Shown: positions 51,556 to 61,060, numbered from the stretch's first letter. The stretch: 64,000 bases of DNA from Acidobacteria bacterium 13_1_20CM_3_53_8 (GCA_001920415.1 MNJR01000047.1:62001-126000); one strand, 5' to 3'. The notes: generated by a model not told the origin, from the letters alone. A program made the numbers and translations.

Positions 51556-52860
51556 TCAAACTGTAGCAAAACTCTGATCCAAAGCTTCTATCAACTCGTC
51601 AATTGTGTCTTTGGTCGCATTGAGCATCACGCCTGTGCGTATGACATTTCCGTAAAGGCCGCCTTTGCCTATGAGGACGCCGCGCTTACGGGTCTCCTCG
51701 AAAACTTTTACAACCGATTGCGGGTCTGGCTCTTTGGTCTCGCGGTCTTTGACGAGTTCGAGCGCCTGCATCAATCCCATGCCGCGCACGTCACCTATAA
51801 CGGGATATTTCTCTTTCAGTCCATCCAACTTCTCGCGGAAATATGCGCCGACGGTCGCGGCGTTCGTCTTCAAATCTTCGTCCTCTATGTAATTGATTAC
51901 TGCGAGCGCTGCGGCTGACGAAACGGGATTGCCGCCGAAGGTTGAGAAGGTAAGGCCGGGATATTTGTCTGCGACTTCCGGCGTGGCTACGGTGATGCCT
52001 ACGGGGACGCCGTTGCCTAAGCCTTTGGCTGAGGTGATGATGTCGGGCGTGACGTTCCAGTGTTCTATGCCGAACCATTTGTCGCCAGTGCGACCCCAGG
52101 CGGTTTGAACTTCGTCTGCTATGAAAAGCCCGCCATGCTTCTTTGTTATCTCGACAGCTTTTTCAAAATATCCGGGGGGCGGGACTATGAAGCCGCCAAC
52201 GCCAAGAATGGGTTCGGCCATGAACGCGGCTATCTCGCCTGTGGTCGCGGTCATAATCACGTCTTCTATGTCGTCTGCGCAGGCAAGGCCGCATTCAGGG
52301 TAAGTGAGTTTGAAAGGACAGCGATAACAATAAGGCGCGCGAGCGTGAACTATGCCTGCGACTTGAGCGGGAAGAGGTCGCCACGTCGAATGGCCTACAG
52401 CCGAGAGCGAGGTCGCGCTTCGTCCGCTGTAGCTGTGGCGAAGAACAACAATCTCGTGTCTTCCAGTAGCCGTCTTCGCGGCGTGTATCGCTGTGTCGTC
52501 TGCTTCCGTGCCGCTGTTCGTGAAAAATGATTTCTTAAGATTGCCGGGCGTTATCTGCGCAAGCTTTTCAGCCAGATCAGATTGAGGCTTGTTAGCGTAG
52601 AGCGTAGAAGTGTGCTGAAGCGTCTGAACTTGATTGATGATCGCCTCGTTCACCTTAGGGTTGCAGTGGCCTACGCTGACTGTGAGCACGCCGCCGAAAC
52701 AGTCAAGATAACGATTGCCCTGATCGTCCCAGACGTGCATGCCTTCGCCTTTGACGAGCGCCAGAGGCTCTTGATAATAGGTTGCAACGGCAGGGAAGAG
52801 AAATTCTTTGTGCTTGCGTACTGTCTCGGACTGTGTTGGCTTCTGTTCGGCTGTGCTCAT
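51556..52860 (-). CDS. Class III aminotransferase (probable beta-alanine aminotransferase)
   Basis: 434 residues. PLP enzyme of the alanine-glyoxylate/omega-aminotransferase type: FFTNSGTEADDTAIHAAKTA (phosphate-binding), FIADEVQTAWGRTG (Asp), ITSAKGLGNGVPVG (PLP lysine) and FSTFGGNPVSSAAALAV. Placed beside ureidopropionase and aldehyde dehydrogenase genes, it most likely turns beta-alanine into malonate semialdehyde; the substrate is inferred from context. Confidence 0.9.
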   Translation of the reverse strand: MSTAEQKPTQSETVRKHKEFLFPAVATYYQEPLALVKGEGMHVWDDQGNRYLDCFGGVLTVSVGHCNPKVNEAIINQVQTLQHTSTLYANKPQSDLAEKLAQITPGNLKKSFFTNSGTEADDTAIHAAKTATGRHEIVVLRHSYSGRSATSLSAVGHSTWRPLPAQVAGIVHARAPYCYRCPFKLTYPECGLACADDIEDVIMTATTGEIAAFMAEPILGVGGFIVPPPGYFEKAVEITKKHGGLFIADEVQTAWGRTGDKWFGIEHWNVTPDIITSAKGLGNGVPVGITVATPEVADKYPGLTFSTFGGNPVSSAAALAVINYIEDEDLKTNAATVGAYFREKLDGLKEKYPVIGDVRGMGLMQALELVKDRETKEPDPQSVVKVFEETRKRGVLIGKGGLYGNVIRTGVMLNATKDTIDELIEALDQSFATV

Positions 52861-52881
52861 TGGTTCTCCTAGTGATAAGTG

Positions 52882-53010
52882 ATAGGGAAGTCTGGAGACA
52901 GATTGATTTTGGATTTTAGATTTTAGATTTTCGATTGGAAGAAGCGGAAAGCTTTTAAATCGAAAATCGCAAATCTAAAATCGAAAATAACCGGACTCCA
53001 GACTTATTTC
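52882..53010. repeat. Word-type inverted repeat, GATTTTAG family, inverted copy
   Basis: AGTCTGGAGACAGATTGATT, then GATTTTAG words, face AATCGCAAATCTAAAATCGA and CCGGACTCCAGACTT. The centre GGAAGAAGCGGAAAGCTTTT is the reverse complement of the ispD-ispF copy. A short GTGATAAGTGATA remnant precedes it at 52871-52883. Confidence 0.85.
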
Positions 53011-53011
53011 T

Positions 53012-54490
53012 TTAGTACAAATTCCCCTCGCGTTTGCGTCCGGTGTAATCAACGTAAACGACTTTCAGTTCGGTGTAGAAATCGAGCGCTGTAGAGCCTT
53101 GCTCGCGCTCGCCTATGCCTGTGGACTTGATGCCGCCGAATGGGATGTGCGCCTCGCCGCCTGTCGTTGGCGAGTTGATGTGCGTCATGCCTGTTTCAAT
53201 CTCGTCAACGAAGCGGAAGATGCGCGCGGCGTCGTTCGAGAAGATTGATGAAGAGAGACCGTACTCGGAATCGTTCGCAACCTGCATGGCTTCGTCGAAA
53301 TCTTTCACGCGAAGCACAGAAAGCACAGGCCCGAAAATCTCTTCGCGCCCGATGCGCATATCTGGCTTGACCTTATCGAATACTGTTGGCTGTACGAAAT
53401 AGCCTTTGTTCAATCCTGCGCCGCGAGGCAGGTCGCCTCCGCACACTAACTCTGCGCCGTCCTCGCGCCCCACATTGATGTAGTGAAGCACAGACTTGAA
53501 TTGATTGCTGTCAACTACTGGGCCAACCTCCGTCTGCGTGTCTGCGCCGTCTCCAATCCTCAGATTTTTCGCGCGCTCGGCTATGCGCGAGACAAACTCA
53601 TCCGCAATTTCGTTGACGACGATGGCGCGGCTCGTAGCCGTGCAGCGCTGTCCAGTAGAACCGAATGCGCCCTGCGCAGTTGATTCAACCGCCAAGTCAA
53701 GATCGGCGTCTTCAAGAATAACGACGGGATTCTTGCCGCCCATCTCGCACTGAACTTTAGCGCCGCGACGCGAACACTCTTCGTAAAGTCGAACGCCTAC
53801 AGAGTTTGAGCCTGTGAAAGATACTGCGCGAACAGCAGGGTGATTGATTATCTCGTCGCCAGCTTCCGAGCCTGAGCCTAAGATAAGGTTTAGAACGCCG
53901 CGCGGGATTCCTGCTTCTTCAAAAAGTTCTACTATACGAATGGCTGTCGCTGGCGTTAAAGAAGCAGGTTTGAAGACGACCGTGTTGCCAGCCGTCAGAG
54001 CAGGCGCGATCTTCCAGACAGGAATTGCGACTGGAAAATTCCAGGGCGTGACGCAGGCTACGACGCCTAGCGGCTGCTTGATTGTGTAAGCGAAATTCAG
54101 AGGAAGCTCGGACGGAATCGTCTCGCCCGTCATCCTTCTTGATTCGCCTGCACAGAAATCCGCGACGTTGATTGAGCGTTGAAGCTCGCCGCGCGATTCG
54201 GCTACAGTTTTGCCCTCTTCGCGCGTCAAAATCTGTGAAAGATTCTCTTTATCTTCTTCCAGAAGCCTTGCGAAGCGCGCTACGATGCGGCCACGTTGCG
54301 GCGCGGGCGTCGAGCGCCATGAGCGAAACGCTTCGCTCGCAGCTTCAACGGCGCTGCGGGCTTCATCGCGTGTGGCCTGTTTGATAGTGCCCAGAACATC
54401 GTCCGTGTTCGCAGGGTTGATGTTGTCGGCTGTCTTTGACGAAATGGATTCGACCCACTCGCCGTTGATGAAATTTCGATAAATAGCCAT
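53012..54490 (-). CDS. NAD(P)-dependent aldehyde dehydrogenase
   Basis: 492 residues. Family blocks: [20 protein letters not shown], the cofactor strand [22 protein letters not shown] (general-base Glu nearby), and the nucleophile Cys in [13 protein letters not shown] (about residue 290). The GQRCTATSR form resembles oxoglutarate-semialdehyde dehydrogenases, but next to the aminotransferase it may oxidise malonate semialdehyde. Separate from the aminotransferase by a word-type repeat. Confidence 0.9.
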   Translation of the reverse strand: MAIYRNFINGEWVESISSKTADNINPANTDDVLGTIKQATRDEARSAVEAASEAFRSWRSTPAPQRGRIVARFARLLEEDKENLSQILTREEGKTVAESRGELQRSINVADFCAGESRRMTGETIPSELPLNFAYTIKQPLGVVACVTPWNFPVAIPVWKIAPALTAGNTVVFKPASLTPATAIRIVELFEEAGIPRGVLNLILGSGSEAGDEIINHPAVRAVSFTGSNSVGVRLYEECSRRGAKVQCEMGGKNPVVILEDADLDLAVESTAQGAFGSTGQRCTATSRAIVVNEIADEFVSRIAERAKNLRIGDGADTQTEVGPVVDSNQFKSVLHYINVGREDGAELVCGGDLPRGAGLNKGYFVQPTVFDKVKPDMRIGREEIFGPVLSVLRVKDFDEAMQVANDSEYGLSSSIFSNDAARIFRFVDEIETGMTHINSPTTGGEAHIPFGGIKSTGIGEREQGSTALDFYTELKVVYVDYTGRKREGNLY

Positions 54491-54498
54491 CTAAAATA

Positions 54499-54812
54499 AG
54501 TTTCAAGTTTCAAGTTTCAGGTTAAAAGAAGCCTGCGCGAAAAGTAAGCCGCGTTAGCGGCTAGTTGAATTTAGCCCGGCTTTTCAAAGCCGGGAGTGTG
54601 TAGGCCAAATGTTGATCCTCGTCGCGCGAGCGACGATTGATAAAGGATGATAATTCAATCGTCGCTCACGCGACGAGGCGCGTGTGGTGAACGTTGCTGT
54701 TCCCGGCTTTGAAAAGCCGGGCTAAACTCAACTGGCCGCTAACGCGGCTCACTTGCTAACTTGGCGCACTTGCTTCATTCAACTTGAAACCTGAAACTTG
54801 AAACTTGAAACT
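54499..54812. repeat. Four-level nested inverted repeat
   Basis: Level 1: 54499-54523 / 54788-54812, TTTCAAG words, 25 of 25 paired. Level 2: AGCCGCGTTAGCGGC 54547-54561 / 54735-54749, exact. Level 3: 54564-54594 / 54702-54732 (TTTAGCCCGGCTTTTCAAAG core), one mismatch. Level 4: 54617-54640 / 54655-54678 (CCTCGTCGCGCGAGCGACGA), one mismatch. All share one centre. The 54491-54867 gap contains nothing else apparent. Confidence 0.93.
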
Positions 54813-54867
54813 TTTTGTCCTCTCCAGTGGTGACTCAAGCGTGGCTTAATATATCATAGAAAACGTG

Positions 54868-56427
54868 ATGAATAGCAAAGACGAGAGGGCTGAGAAGCCA
54901 AGGGGCGAACCGAATAATCTGCGCGAACTTCTGGAAGAAAGAGTACGAGAGCATACCGATAAGAATTTCCTCTTCTCTGAATCGGACGCCTCCCGCTACA
55001 CTTATCATGAATTTGACGAGGCCGTGAACAGGCTGGCTCGAATGCTCGCATCGCTAGGCATTGCGAAAGGCGACGTGGTAAGCCTTCTGATGCCGAACTG
55101 TGTTGAGTACATCATAGGATACTTCGCCTGCTTCAAACTCGGCGCGCTCGCAGGGCCTATCAACTCGCTTCTGAAGTCACAGGAGATTTCGTACGTCATC
55201 AACAACTCGGAAGCAAAGGCGATTCTTGTAAATTCAGAGTTCCTTCCACGCATAGAGGAGATTCCCGAAGAATTGCCGCACCTGCATCACGTTATTATGT
55301 TTGACGACGAGGCAAAGGTGACGGAAGAGTTCGCGCGCGAGGACGAAAAGCTTCCGGGCGTAGATTTAGAGCCGGATGATGAAGCTATAATCATTTACAC
55401 ATCGGGCACGACTGGAAAGCCCAAAGGCTGTCTGCTCACTCACCAAAATCTGATTGCGAACGCGCGACAGATAGCGCGCTGGCTCAGATTCACAGAGAAA
55501 GACAGGCTCCTGACCATCATGCCGCTCTTTCACATGAACGCGGTTTCGGTAACTACGCTGACTCCGCTTTACGCTGGCGCTTCGACAGTCGTCAGTCCGA
55601 AATTTTCAGCCAAGCGCTTCTGGCAGATAATTTCTGATTACGAGATAACGTCGTTCGGCTCCGTCGCAACGATGCTCTCTATGCTTCTGACTACCTATCC
55701 TAACGGAGTTCCCGAAAATCTGAAGACGGATCAATTGAGATTCGCGATGTGCGGCTCAGCGCCCGTGCCAGCCGAAGTTTTGAGAAAATTTGAAGAGACC
55801 TTCAACTGTCTGGTTATAGAAGGATACGGACTGTCGGAATCAACCTGCCGCTCTACTTTCAATCCTCCGAGCACGGAGAGGCGACCGGGTTCGTGTGGGA
55901 TGCCAATTGGAAATGAGATGAAGGTCGTTGACGATAATGACATGGAAGTGCCGGACGGCACACTCGGCGAGATAGTCCTTCGCGGCGAGAATATCTTGAA
56001 GGGTTATTTCAAAAACGAGGAAGCCAACGCGCAGGCGTTTCGCAACGGCTGGTTCCACACGGGCGACGTTGGCTACCGCGACTCGGATGGCTTCTTCTAC
56101 ATCGTTGACAGAAAATCCGACATGATTATTCGCGGCGGCGAGAACATCTACCCGCGCGAGATTGACGAGGTTCTTTACCAATACCCTGCCGTCTCTCATG
56201 CAGCAACCATAGGCGTGCCCGATAAACTATACGGCGAAGAGGTTGCGGCCTTCGTCGTTCTCAAAGACGGGGCGACGGCAACCGAAGAAGAGATTATAAA
56301 TTTTTGCCGCGAGCGTCTAGCGGATTACAAATGCCCTAAGAGCGTGCGATTTGTCGCAGACATTCCGAAAGGGCCGACTGGGAAACTACTGAAACGGGAA
56401 TTGGCTGCGCCATTTAAAAATAGTTGA
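54868..56427 (+). CDS. Acyl-CoA synthetase (AMP-forming)
   Basis: 519 residues from ATG 54868 (GTG 54865 is the alternative). Adenylates a carboxylic acid and forms the CoA thioester. Motifs: P-loop IIYTSGTTGKPKGCLLTHQN, YGLSESTCRS, GWFHTGDVGYRDSDGFFYIV, DRKSDMIIRGGENIYPREID hinge, and the C-terminal catalytic lysine in GPTGKLLKREL. The substrate may be a fatty or aromatic acid; no neighbouring gene decides. Confidence 0.93.
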   Translation: MNSKDERAEKPRGEPNNLRELLEERVREHTDKNFLFSESDASRYTYHEFDEAVNRLARMLASLGIAKGDVVSLLMPNCVEYIIGYFACFKLGALAGPINSLLKSQEISYVINNSEAKAILVNSEFLPRIEEIPEELPHLHHVIMFDDEAKVTEEFAREDEKLPGVDLEPDDEAIIIYTSGTTGKPKGCLLTHQNLIANARQIARWLRFTEKDRLLTIMPLFHMNAVSVTTLTPLYAGASTVVSPKFSAKRFWQIISDYEITSFGSVATMLSMLLTTYPNGVPENLKTDQLRFAMCGSAPVPAEVLRKFEETFNCLVIEGYGLSESTCRSTFNPPSTERRPGSCGMPIGNEMKVVDDNDMEVPDGTLGEIVLRGENILKGYFKNEEANAQAFRNGWFHTGDVGYRDSDGFFYIVDRKSDMIIRGGENIYPREIDEVLYQYPAVSHAATIGVPDKLYGEEVAAFVVLKDGATATEEEIINFCRERLADYKCPKSVRFVADIPKGPTGKLLKRELAAPFKNS

Positions 56428-56528
56428 CCGGGCGTAAATTTAGAAGCAGTTTGAAAAATTCTTTTAGCCGCGTAAGCGGCCAGCAGAAGATAGCCAGATG
56501 TGAAGCGTCTGGAACAGGTGAAGCATAT

Positions 56529-57215
56529 GTTAGGCGCTGGCCTTCTTTTAAGCTCTGGATTACATATGAACAACACGAAGATTCTACAGTCACATCGGCT
56601 TACGCTTATTGCTTCCACTCTTGCACACGTTCGCACGGAGTTGGAGTCACCTGAGCAGTTTGCAACCCTCTTGGGCGCAGTGGTCTCAACTGAATGGCCG
56701 ACTGGGGAGTATGATCGGGATGCGATAGAGTTCTTCCGTGCGCGCATGGAGGAAGGCGGGGCAGAGGTTGAGGGCTGGTACGGTTGGTATGCCGTGCGTG
56801 TGGCTGATTTAGAGTGTCCTCGAACGCTGGTCGGTGTCGGAGGATACTTCGGTCCCCCGGATGCGGAAGGCACGGTGGAGATTGGCTACTCAGTCCTGCC
56901 CGAATGGCAGCGTCGCGGCTACGCGAGCGAAATGGTCCAGATGCTCGTGGAGCATGCCTTTACGTTCGCCCACATCGAGCGGGTAATTGCCCAGACAACG
57001 GAGGCGAACCCGGCATCAATCGCAGTTCTCCTTCGCTGTGGTTTTCATGCAGCAGGAGTAGGACGGGAGTTCGGTACTCTGCGCTTTGAGCGTTCTCGGA
57101 CACCCCGCGCCTAACAACTCATTCAACCGGAGCGGAAATAGCGCGGCTTTCATTCGCCAACTTGGATGCTTGGTTCGTTGTGTCCCGCCCGGTTAAATTC
57201 GGGCGATAGCCCGCG
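56529..57215 (+). mobile_element. Integron-type gene cassette carrying an acetyltransferase
   Basis: The region begins G/TTAGGCGC (56529-56537). Right after the gene comes GCGCCTAAC (57107-57115), its exact reverse complement, as R' and R'' of one cassette should be. Then AACTCATTCAACCGG (attC 5' half) and CCGGTTAAATTCGGGCGATAG (57190-57209, 3' half with a decayed R'). The upstream side (GTGAAGCATAT) is not attC-like, so the cassette probably entered a secondary site. The exact right end is uncertain. Confidence 0.7.
56566..57114 (+). CDS. GNAT-family acetyltransferase, cassette gene
   Basis: 182 residues from ATG 56566; upstream in-frame ATGs at 56500 and 56527 overlap the cassette boundary. 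Acetyl-CoA loop QRRGYA (115-120) in YSVLPEWQRRGYASEMVQML, and NPASIAVLLRCGFHAAG as motif B. This fits the RimJ/RimL-like group, which acetylates ribosomal N-termini or small molecules; substrate unknown. The TAA stop lies inside the attC R'' sequence, a usual feature of cassette genes. Confidence 0.88.
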   Translation: MNNTKILQSHRLTLIASTLAHVRTELESPEQFATLLGAVVSTEWPTGEYDRDAIEFFRARMEEGGAEVEGWYGWYAVRVADLECPRTLVGVGGYFGPPDAEGTVEIGYSVLPEWQRRGYASEMVQMLVEHAFTFAHIERVIAQTTEANPASIAVLLRCGFHAAGVGREFGTLRFERSRTPRA

Positions 57216-57270
57216 TTGAAGACGTGGCACATGGTCTGGCGCTCCTTCAGAGCGCGATCATTATTACGGT

Positions 57271-57402
57271 TTGCAATTGAGTGCGACCGTTGCGATACAG
57301 CCGCTTGGTCAGTACCGCCTGCGGTAGCGGGCGGGTAATTAGCGCATCCATAACCCGCCCGCTACCGCAGGCGGTACTGACTTGAGTCGCACTCAATTGC
57401 AA
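57271..57402. repeat. Two-level nested inverted repeat with the GTCAGTACC element inside
   Basis: Outer arms TTGCAATTGAGTGCGAC (57271-57287) and its exact complement (57386-57402). Inner perfect 29-base arms 57308-57336 and 57353-57381, identical to the inner element at 2524-2619. The 57115-57493 gap holds this, the attC half and the right arm of the outer split repeat. Confidence 0.92.
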
Positions 57403-57493
57403 CTCGCTATAATTCGCTTTATCCCAGACGTTTCACATCTGGCTACCTTCTGCTTGCGCCTTCGGCGCTGATTAGGAATTTTCAAACTGCTTC

Positions 57494-59119
57494 TTATTGT
57501 TCAGTCAATGGAATTATAGCAAGGTCTGCGCGCACGGGGCCTAGCGGCGAGACGCCTGTTATTCGCAGAGGCAGGCGGCGACTGTCGTCGCTCACCCAGA
57601 GCCGTAGCTGGTATTTGTCAGGAACGGGATCGTCCGTCGTCAGAGAAATCTGTATGGCTCGAACCTGTGTGCTGCCCAGGGTTATCGTCTCGCGCCTGAG
57701 CGATGTGATGAAGAGTGTACGCGGGCGATTGTGCACAAGAATAGAGACAGCGTTGCGCTTCGGCGGATCAAGGTTGAAGGAGCGAAGCGCGTAGGCGACC
57801 GATACAAAGTCGTGCGTGCCCACTGGAATTTCCAGTCGCTGCCCTGTGCTGGACGCGGCCAAGCCGTGATCCTGATCGAGCGTGAAGATTTGCGAGACGC
57901 GGTTCGTCCCTTCGACTAAGTTAAGCTCTGAGCGAAATGGAAGAAGCGTCACGGGATCAACGTAAGAGTTAATCTGATCGTTCACGAAAAATATGCGTTG
58001 CGCGGCGGGCACGGTCTGCACCCTCACGGCGTAAAGCATCCCGTCGTGATTGAAATACTTCGCGCGCGGTCGCACCAGAAAAGATGCAGTGCCTACGGGC
58101 TGCGTCGCGCTTCCAAGATAGACGTTGTAGTTGAGTTGCTCGCCCACCTTGAACGGCAGGTTCGTAGGCTGTGGCCTTGTCACAGTCTGCGCGTTGTTCG
58201 ACGCATCCGATGATGCGGGCGGTGGCCGCCTACTCTGCACGGGATTCCTGCCCTGCGGCGGAACGATTATCTGTCTTGACGGGACGGGCGAAGGTGTGGG
58301 AGAGGCCACGCCGCTCGCCTGCACAGGTTGCACGCCACGCAAATCTGAGCTTGCAAGCTCAGCGCGAATTTCTCCAGACTTGTGCTGAGCAGTTAAGAGA
58401 ACAGGCACGTGCCGCTCGTCGTCGCTGAAATATATGCGCGCGTGGTAGCTGTTTGCGTCCCCGTTGTTGGGCGCTCGAACCTGCGTTACGATTGTACTGA
58501 ACGAGCCTACGTTGGTCTTGATTAGTTGATGGCCTGTGACCTTCAACTCAAGCTGATACATCTCGTCCTCGCCCTGCATCTGGAATCTGTAAGTTGCGCC
58601 CTCTGCGAGCGGCAAAGCGCGCAGACGATAGAAGGTTGAGAGCATGTCGTATGTTCCTGGAAACTCGCCCGTGCGCAGACGCGCAGGAATTGCGCTTGTG
58701 CCAAGCGGCGCGTTGTACTCGCTGGAAGTGTCTGCTGTGCGCCCACCCTCGCGCAAAGTCTGTTGGGAGCGGAAGGGAAGTCCGGTCTCAGGATCAATGT
58801 ATGTAGTGTAGTCGTTGTTTATTGAATAGAGCGCGGCGTTGACGATGCCTGTGGTCTCCACATGCGCGCGAAGCAGAAGGCTGTCGCGATTAAAATATGT
58901 CCCGCGCCCTACGACCTGCAATTCAACGTGAGCGGCGTCAATGAAGCTAGAGAAAGAGACGTGATAGGTCAGCCGCTCGCCTATGCGGTAGGGAGCTTTT
59001 GAGAAGGGAACTGCCTCGTCGTTATGCTGCGCAAGAAGTGGCGCGCAAACGACGCATGCGATTAACAAAAGTCCGATCATAAAGAGCAATCTTTTCAAAA
59101 CGTGTGGGCTTCCCTTCAT
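57494..59119 (-). CDS. Exported protein with two DUF3108-like domains
   Basis: 541 residues. Signal peptide LLFMIGLLLIACVVCAPLLA within the first 30 residues. Two copies of the same beta-rich domain: about 37-250 (PYRIGERLTYHVSFSSFIDA...YIDPETGLPFRSQ) and about 325-540 (PFKVGEQLNYNVYLGSATQP...YVDPVTLLPFRSE). A Pro/Ser/Arg-rich linker (PPQGRNPVQSRRPPPASSDA) separates them. DUF3108 proteins are periplasmic and often tied to outer-membrane or lipid functions, not defined. Tandem duplication in one chain is less usual. Confidence 0.85.
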   Translation of the reverse strand: MKGSPHVLKRLLFMIGLLLIACVVCAPLLAQHNDEAVPFSKAPYRIGERLTYHVSFSSFIDAAHVELQVVGRGTYFNRDSLLLRAHVETTGIVNAALYSINNDYTTYIDPETGLPFRSQQTLREGGRTADTSSEYNAPLGTSAIPARLRTGEFPGTYDMLSTFYRLRALPLAEGATYRFQMQGEDEMYQLELKVTGHQLIKTNVGSFSTIVTQVRAPNNGDANSYHARIYFSDDERHVPVLLTAQHKSGEIRAELASSDLRGVQPVQASGVASPTPSPVPSRQIIVPPQGRNPVQSRRPPPASSDASNNAQTVTRPQPTNLPFKVGEQLNYNVYLGSATQPVGTASFLVRPRAKYFNHDGMLYAVRVQTVPAAQRIFFVNDQINSYVDPVTLLPFRSELNLVEGTNRVSQIFTLDQDHGLAASSTGQRLEIPVGTHDFVSVAYALRSFNLDPPKRNAVSILVHNRPRTLFITSLRRETITLGSTQVRAIQISLTTDDPVPDKYQLRLWVSDDSRRLPLRITGVSPLGPVRADLAIIPLTEQ

Positions 59120-59312
59120 CGGAATATAAATAATTTTAGAGAGCGCTAACCTTCGGCACGCTTCGATTGTACACGCGCGTAAGCACCCGGGAGTTCCGAA
59201 TCGTCTTGCTTTAACTTCTTTTCCTGTTACAGTTTTAATATAAAACCTGTGAAAAGCTCAATCGTAAGCGACCGGGTTACATGATTTATCATTTTCAGAA
59301 GGAGCAGGGACA

Positions 59313-59384
59313 GTCCACTAAATCACACTAAACAACACGAATCTGCCATCTCTTCTTCGTGTTGTTTAGTGTGATTTAGTGGAC
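59313..59384. repeat. Perfect 29-base inverted repeat with TTCGTGTTGTTTAGTG words
   Basis: 59313-59341 pairs exactly with 59356-59384 (loop 14 bases). Word structure resembles the copy at 33370-33444. Shorter outer arms AGCAGGGA / TCCCTGCT surround it. The 59120-59446 gap holds nothing else that I see, apart from a probable promoter area for the divergent side that cannot be defined. Confidence 0.92.
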
Positions 59385-59446
59385 AATCTTTTCATAGTCC
59401 TAGAAATCCCTGCTCATGCTCGAAAACGAGTTAAGACCGTTCGCAT

Positions 59447-60184
59447 TCAAATATTCTCAAACTCCGCCAGCCAGTCGCGCACGCGCACGCGCGGCGAGAG
59501 CATTGCGGCGTGGCCTACGCCTTCCAGCAGCTTGAGCCTTGCGCGTGGAAGCTTTTGCGCTATGGCTTTCGCGGAATCAGCGGAAGGAAGAAAGTTGTCC
59601 TCAAGCCCTGCGACGACGAGCGCGGGTTGTTTGATCTCGCAGAGCCGTTTGCGCAAATCCGTATCGCGGACTATACGCAGGCGCGAAAGATAACCGGACG
59701 TTGCGGCCTCGCGCGTTCTCTCTCTATAGGCCAGCTTGACCTCTTCAGGCGCGCCTCTATCAAAGAGATTTTCTCCTGCGGTTCTTCCACGATACGCTCT
59801 TATCCACGAGTAGGGCAGAATCGAATAGAGGGCTACGCCGACGTTTATCTTCTTACGGTCATGGAAGCGCGCGAAAGTGTTGACCAGAATAATTCGTTCG
59901 ATCAACTCAGGATGAGCCAGCGCCGCAGCCATCGTCAACAGCCCGCCGAAAGATTCGCCCAGCACAGTCGCTTTCTCAAATCCAGCATCACGCACGGCCA
60001 AGACCATGTCTTCAATCAAATCCAGAATCGAATAGCGCCCTTCAGCGCGAAGTTTCAACGCTATAACCGTATGATCGCTCTGCAAATCCTCCGCCTGCTT
60101 ATGAAACATCCTGCCCGTTCCCTCGATTCCCGGAACGTAAACGAAAGCCGGGCCGCTGCCCTGTTTGAAATATACCGATTTCAT
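59447..60184 (-). CDS. Alpha/beta hydrolase
   Basis: 245 residues, no signal peptide. FVYVPGIEGTGRMFHKQAED near the start (oxyanion region), nucleophile elbow VLGESFGGLLTMAA (Ser in GESFG), Asp in VVAGLEDNFLPS and His in EGVGHAAMLSPR. Related to small esterases and C-C hydrolases. Substrate unknown. It converges with nothing; pyrF lies upstream on the same strand beyond a repeat. Confidence 0.85.
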   Translation of the reverse strand: MKSVYFKQGSGPAFVYVPGIEGTGRMFHKQAEDLQSDHTVIALKLRAEGRYSILDLIEDMVLAVRDAGFEKATVLGESFGGLLTMAAALAHPELIERIILVNTFARFHDRKKINVGVALYSILPYSWIRAYRGRTAGENLFDRGAPEEVKLAYRERTREAATSGYLSRLRIVRDTDLRKRLCEIKQPALVVAGLEDNFLPSADSAKAIAQKLPRARLKLLEGVGHAAMLSPRVRVRDWLAEFENI

Positions 60185-60185
60185 A

Positions 60186-60290
60186 TTAATTTTCGATTTT
60201 AGATTTGCGATTTTCGATTTAAAAGCACTCCGCTTCTTCCAATCGAAAATCGCAAATCTAAAATCGAAAATTAGTCTGGCTCCAGACTAA
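60186..60290. repeat. Word-type inverted repeat, GATTTTAG family, copy near pyrF
   Basis: ATTTTCGATTTTAGATTTGC words and AATCGCAAATCTAAAATCGA words pair around TTTAAAAGCACTCCGCTTCT, followed by TTAGTCTGGCTCCAGACTAA, itself palindromic. That last part encodes the C-terminus of PyrF (ISLEPD) on the minus strand. Confidence 0.85.
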
Positions 60291-61014
60291 TTTCTTGTTC
60301 CATCTCTTCTATAATTCTTTGCGCGGCGATTTCTGGATTCGTAGCATTGATAATCGCGCGTCCTATCACAAGATAATCCGCGCCAGCGCGCAAGGCATTG
60401 GCTGGCGTCATCACGCGTCTCTGATCGTCGTGGCCTACGCCTGCCGGGCGCAAACCGGGCGCGACTATGATGAAGTTTCTATCATGCACTGTTTCGCGCA
60501 CAAGCCCGGCTTCGTGCGGAGAAGCCACAGCGCCGTCTAGCTTGCTCTCGAAAGCAAGTCGTGCCAATCGTCTGACCTGGCTTTCTATGCCTGATGCGAT
60601 TCCCACCTCATAGAGCGTGCTATCGTCCATGCTTGTGAGCACGGTGACAGCTATTGCGCGTGGTCTGGGGAGTCCTTCGCGCTCGGCTGTTTCGGAAATC
60701 GCTTCGGCTGTGCGACGCATCATCTCGCCTCCGCCAGCCGCATGAACTGTGAAGATCGAGACGCCCAGCCTCGTTGCCTCCACGCCCGCAGCAGCTACAA
60801 CAGCCGGGATGTCATGGAATTTTAGATCGAGGAAGACGCGCCCGCCGAGCGCTACAATCTCGCGCACGATTTGCGGCCCCGTTGCCGTGAAAAGTTTCGA
60901 GCCGATTTTGAAGAAATTGGTGAATGAACGCAGCCGCGAGAAAAGGTCTAGAGCTTCGCGTGCGCTTTCTACATCGAGCGCGATGATAAGTTTATCTCTG
61001 GCTAAAATGTTCAT
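60271..61014 (-). CDS. pyrF: Orotidine 5'-phosphate decarboxylase
   Basis: 247 residues. Last step of UMP synthesis. The active-site set VFLDLKFHDIPAVV (Asp-Lys-Asp) is intact; IALDVESAREAL at the N-terminus and VAPGLRPAGVGHDDQRRVMT with ADYLVIGRAI form the phosphate-binding part. The final codons for SLEPD and the stop coincide with a repeat motif also found at the ispD end. pyrD lies 46 bases upstream on the same strand. Confidence 0.95.
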   Translation of the reverse strand: MNILARDKLIIALDVESAREALDLFSRLRSFTNFFKIGSKLFTATGPQIVREIVALGGRVFLDLKFHDIPAVVAAAGVEATRLGVSIFTVHAAGGGEMMRRTAEAISETAEREGLPRPRAIAVTVLTSMDDSTLYEVGIASGIESQVRRLARLAFESKLDGAVASPHEAGLVRETVHDRNFIIVAPGLRPAGVGHDDQRRVMTPANALRAGADYLVIGRAIINATNPEIAAQRIIEEMEQEISLEPD

Positions 61015-61060
61015 AGAGTAGCCTCACTCAAAAAAAGTGTTCTCTTCGTCCATCACAACT

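Larger units (their letters stand above)
56443..57493. repeat. Split inverted repeat enclosing an integron-type cassette
   Basis: Left arm: GAAGCAGTTTGAAAAATTC (56443-56461) and GCAGAAGATAGCCAGATGTG followed by AAGCGTCTGG (56483-56512). Right arm: the complements at 57424-57453 and 57476-57493, with few mismatches. About 900 bases with an acetyltransferase cassette and a second nested repeat lie between the arms, where other elements have a short loop. Confidence 0.85.
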
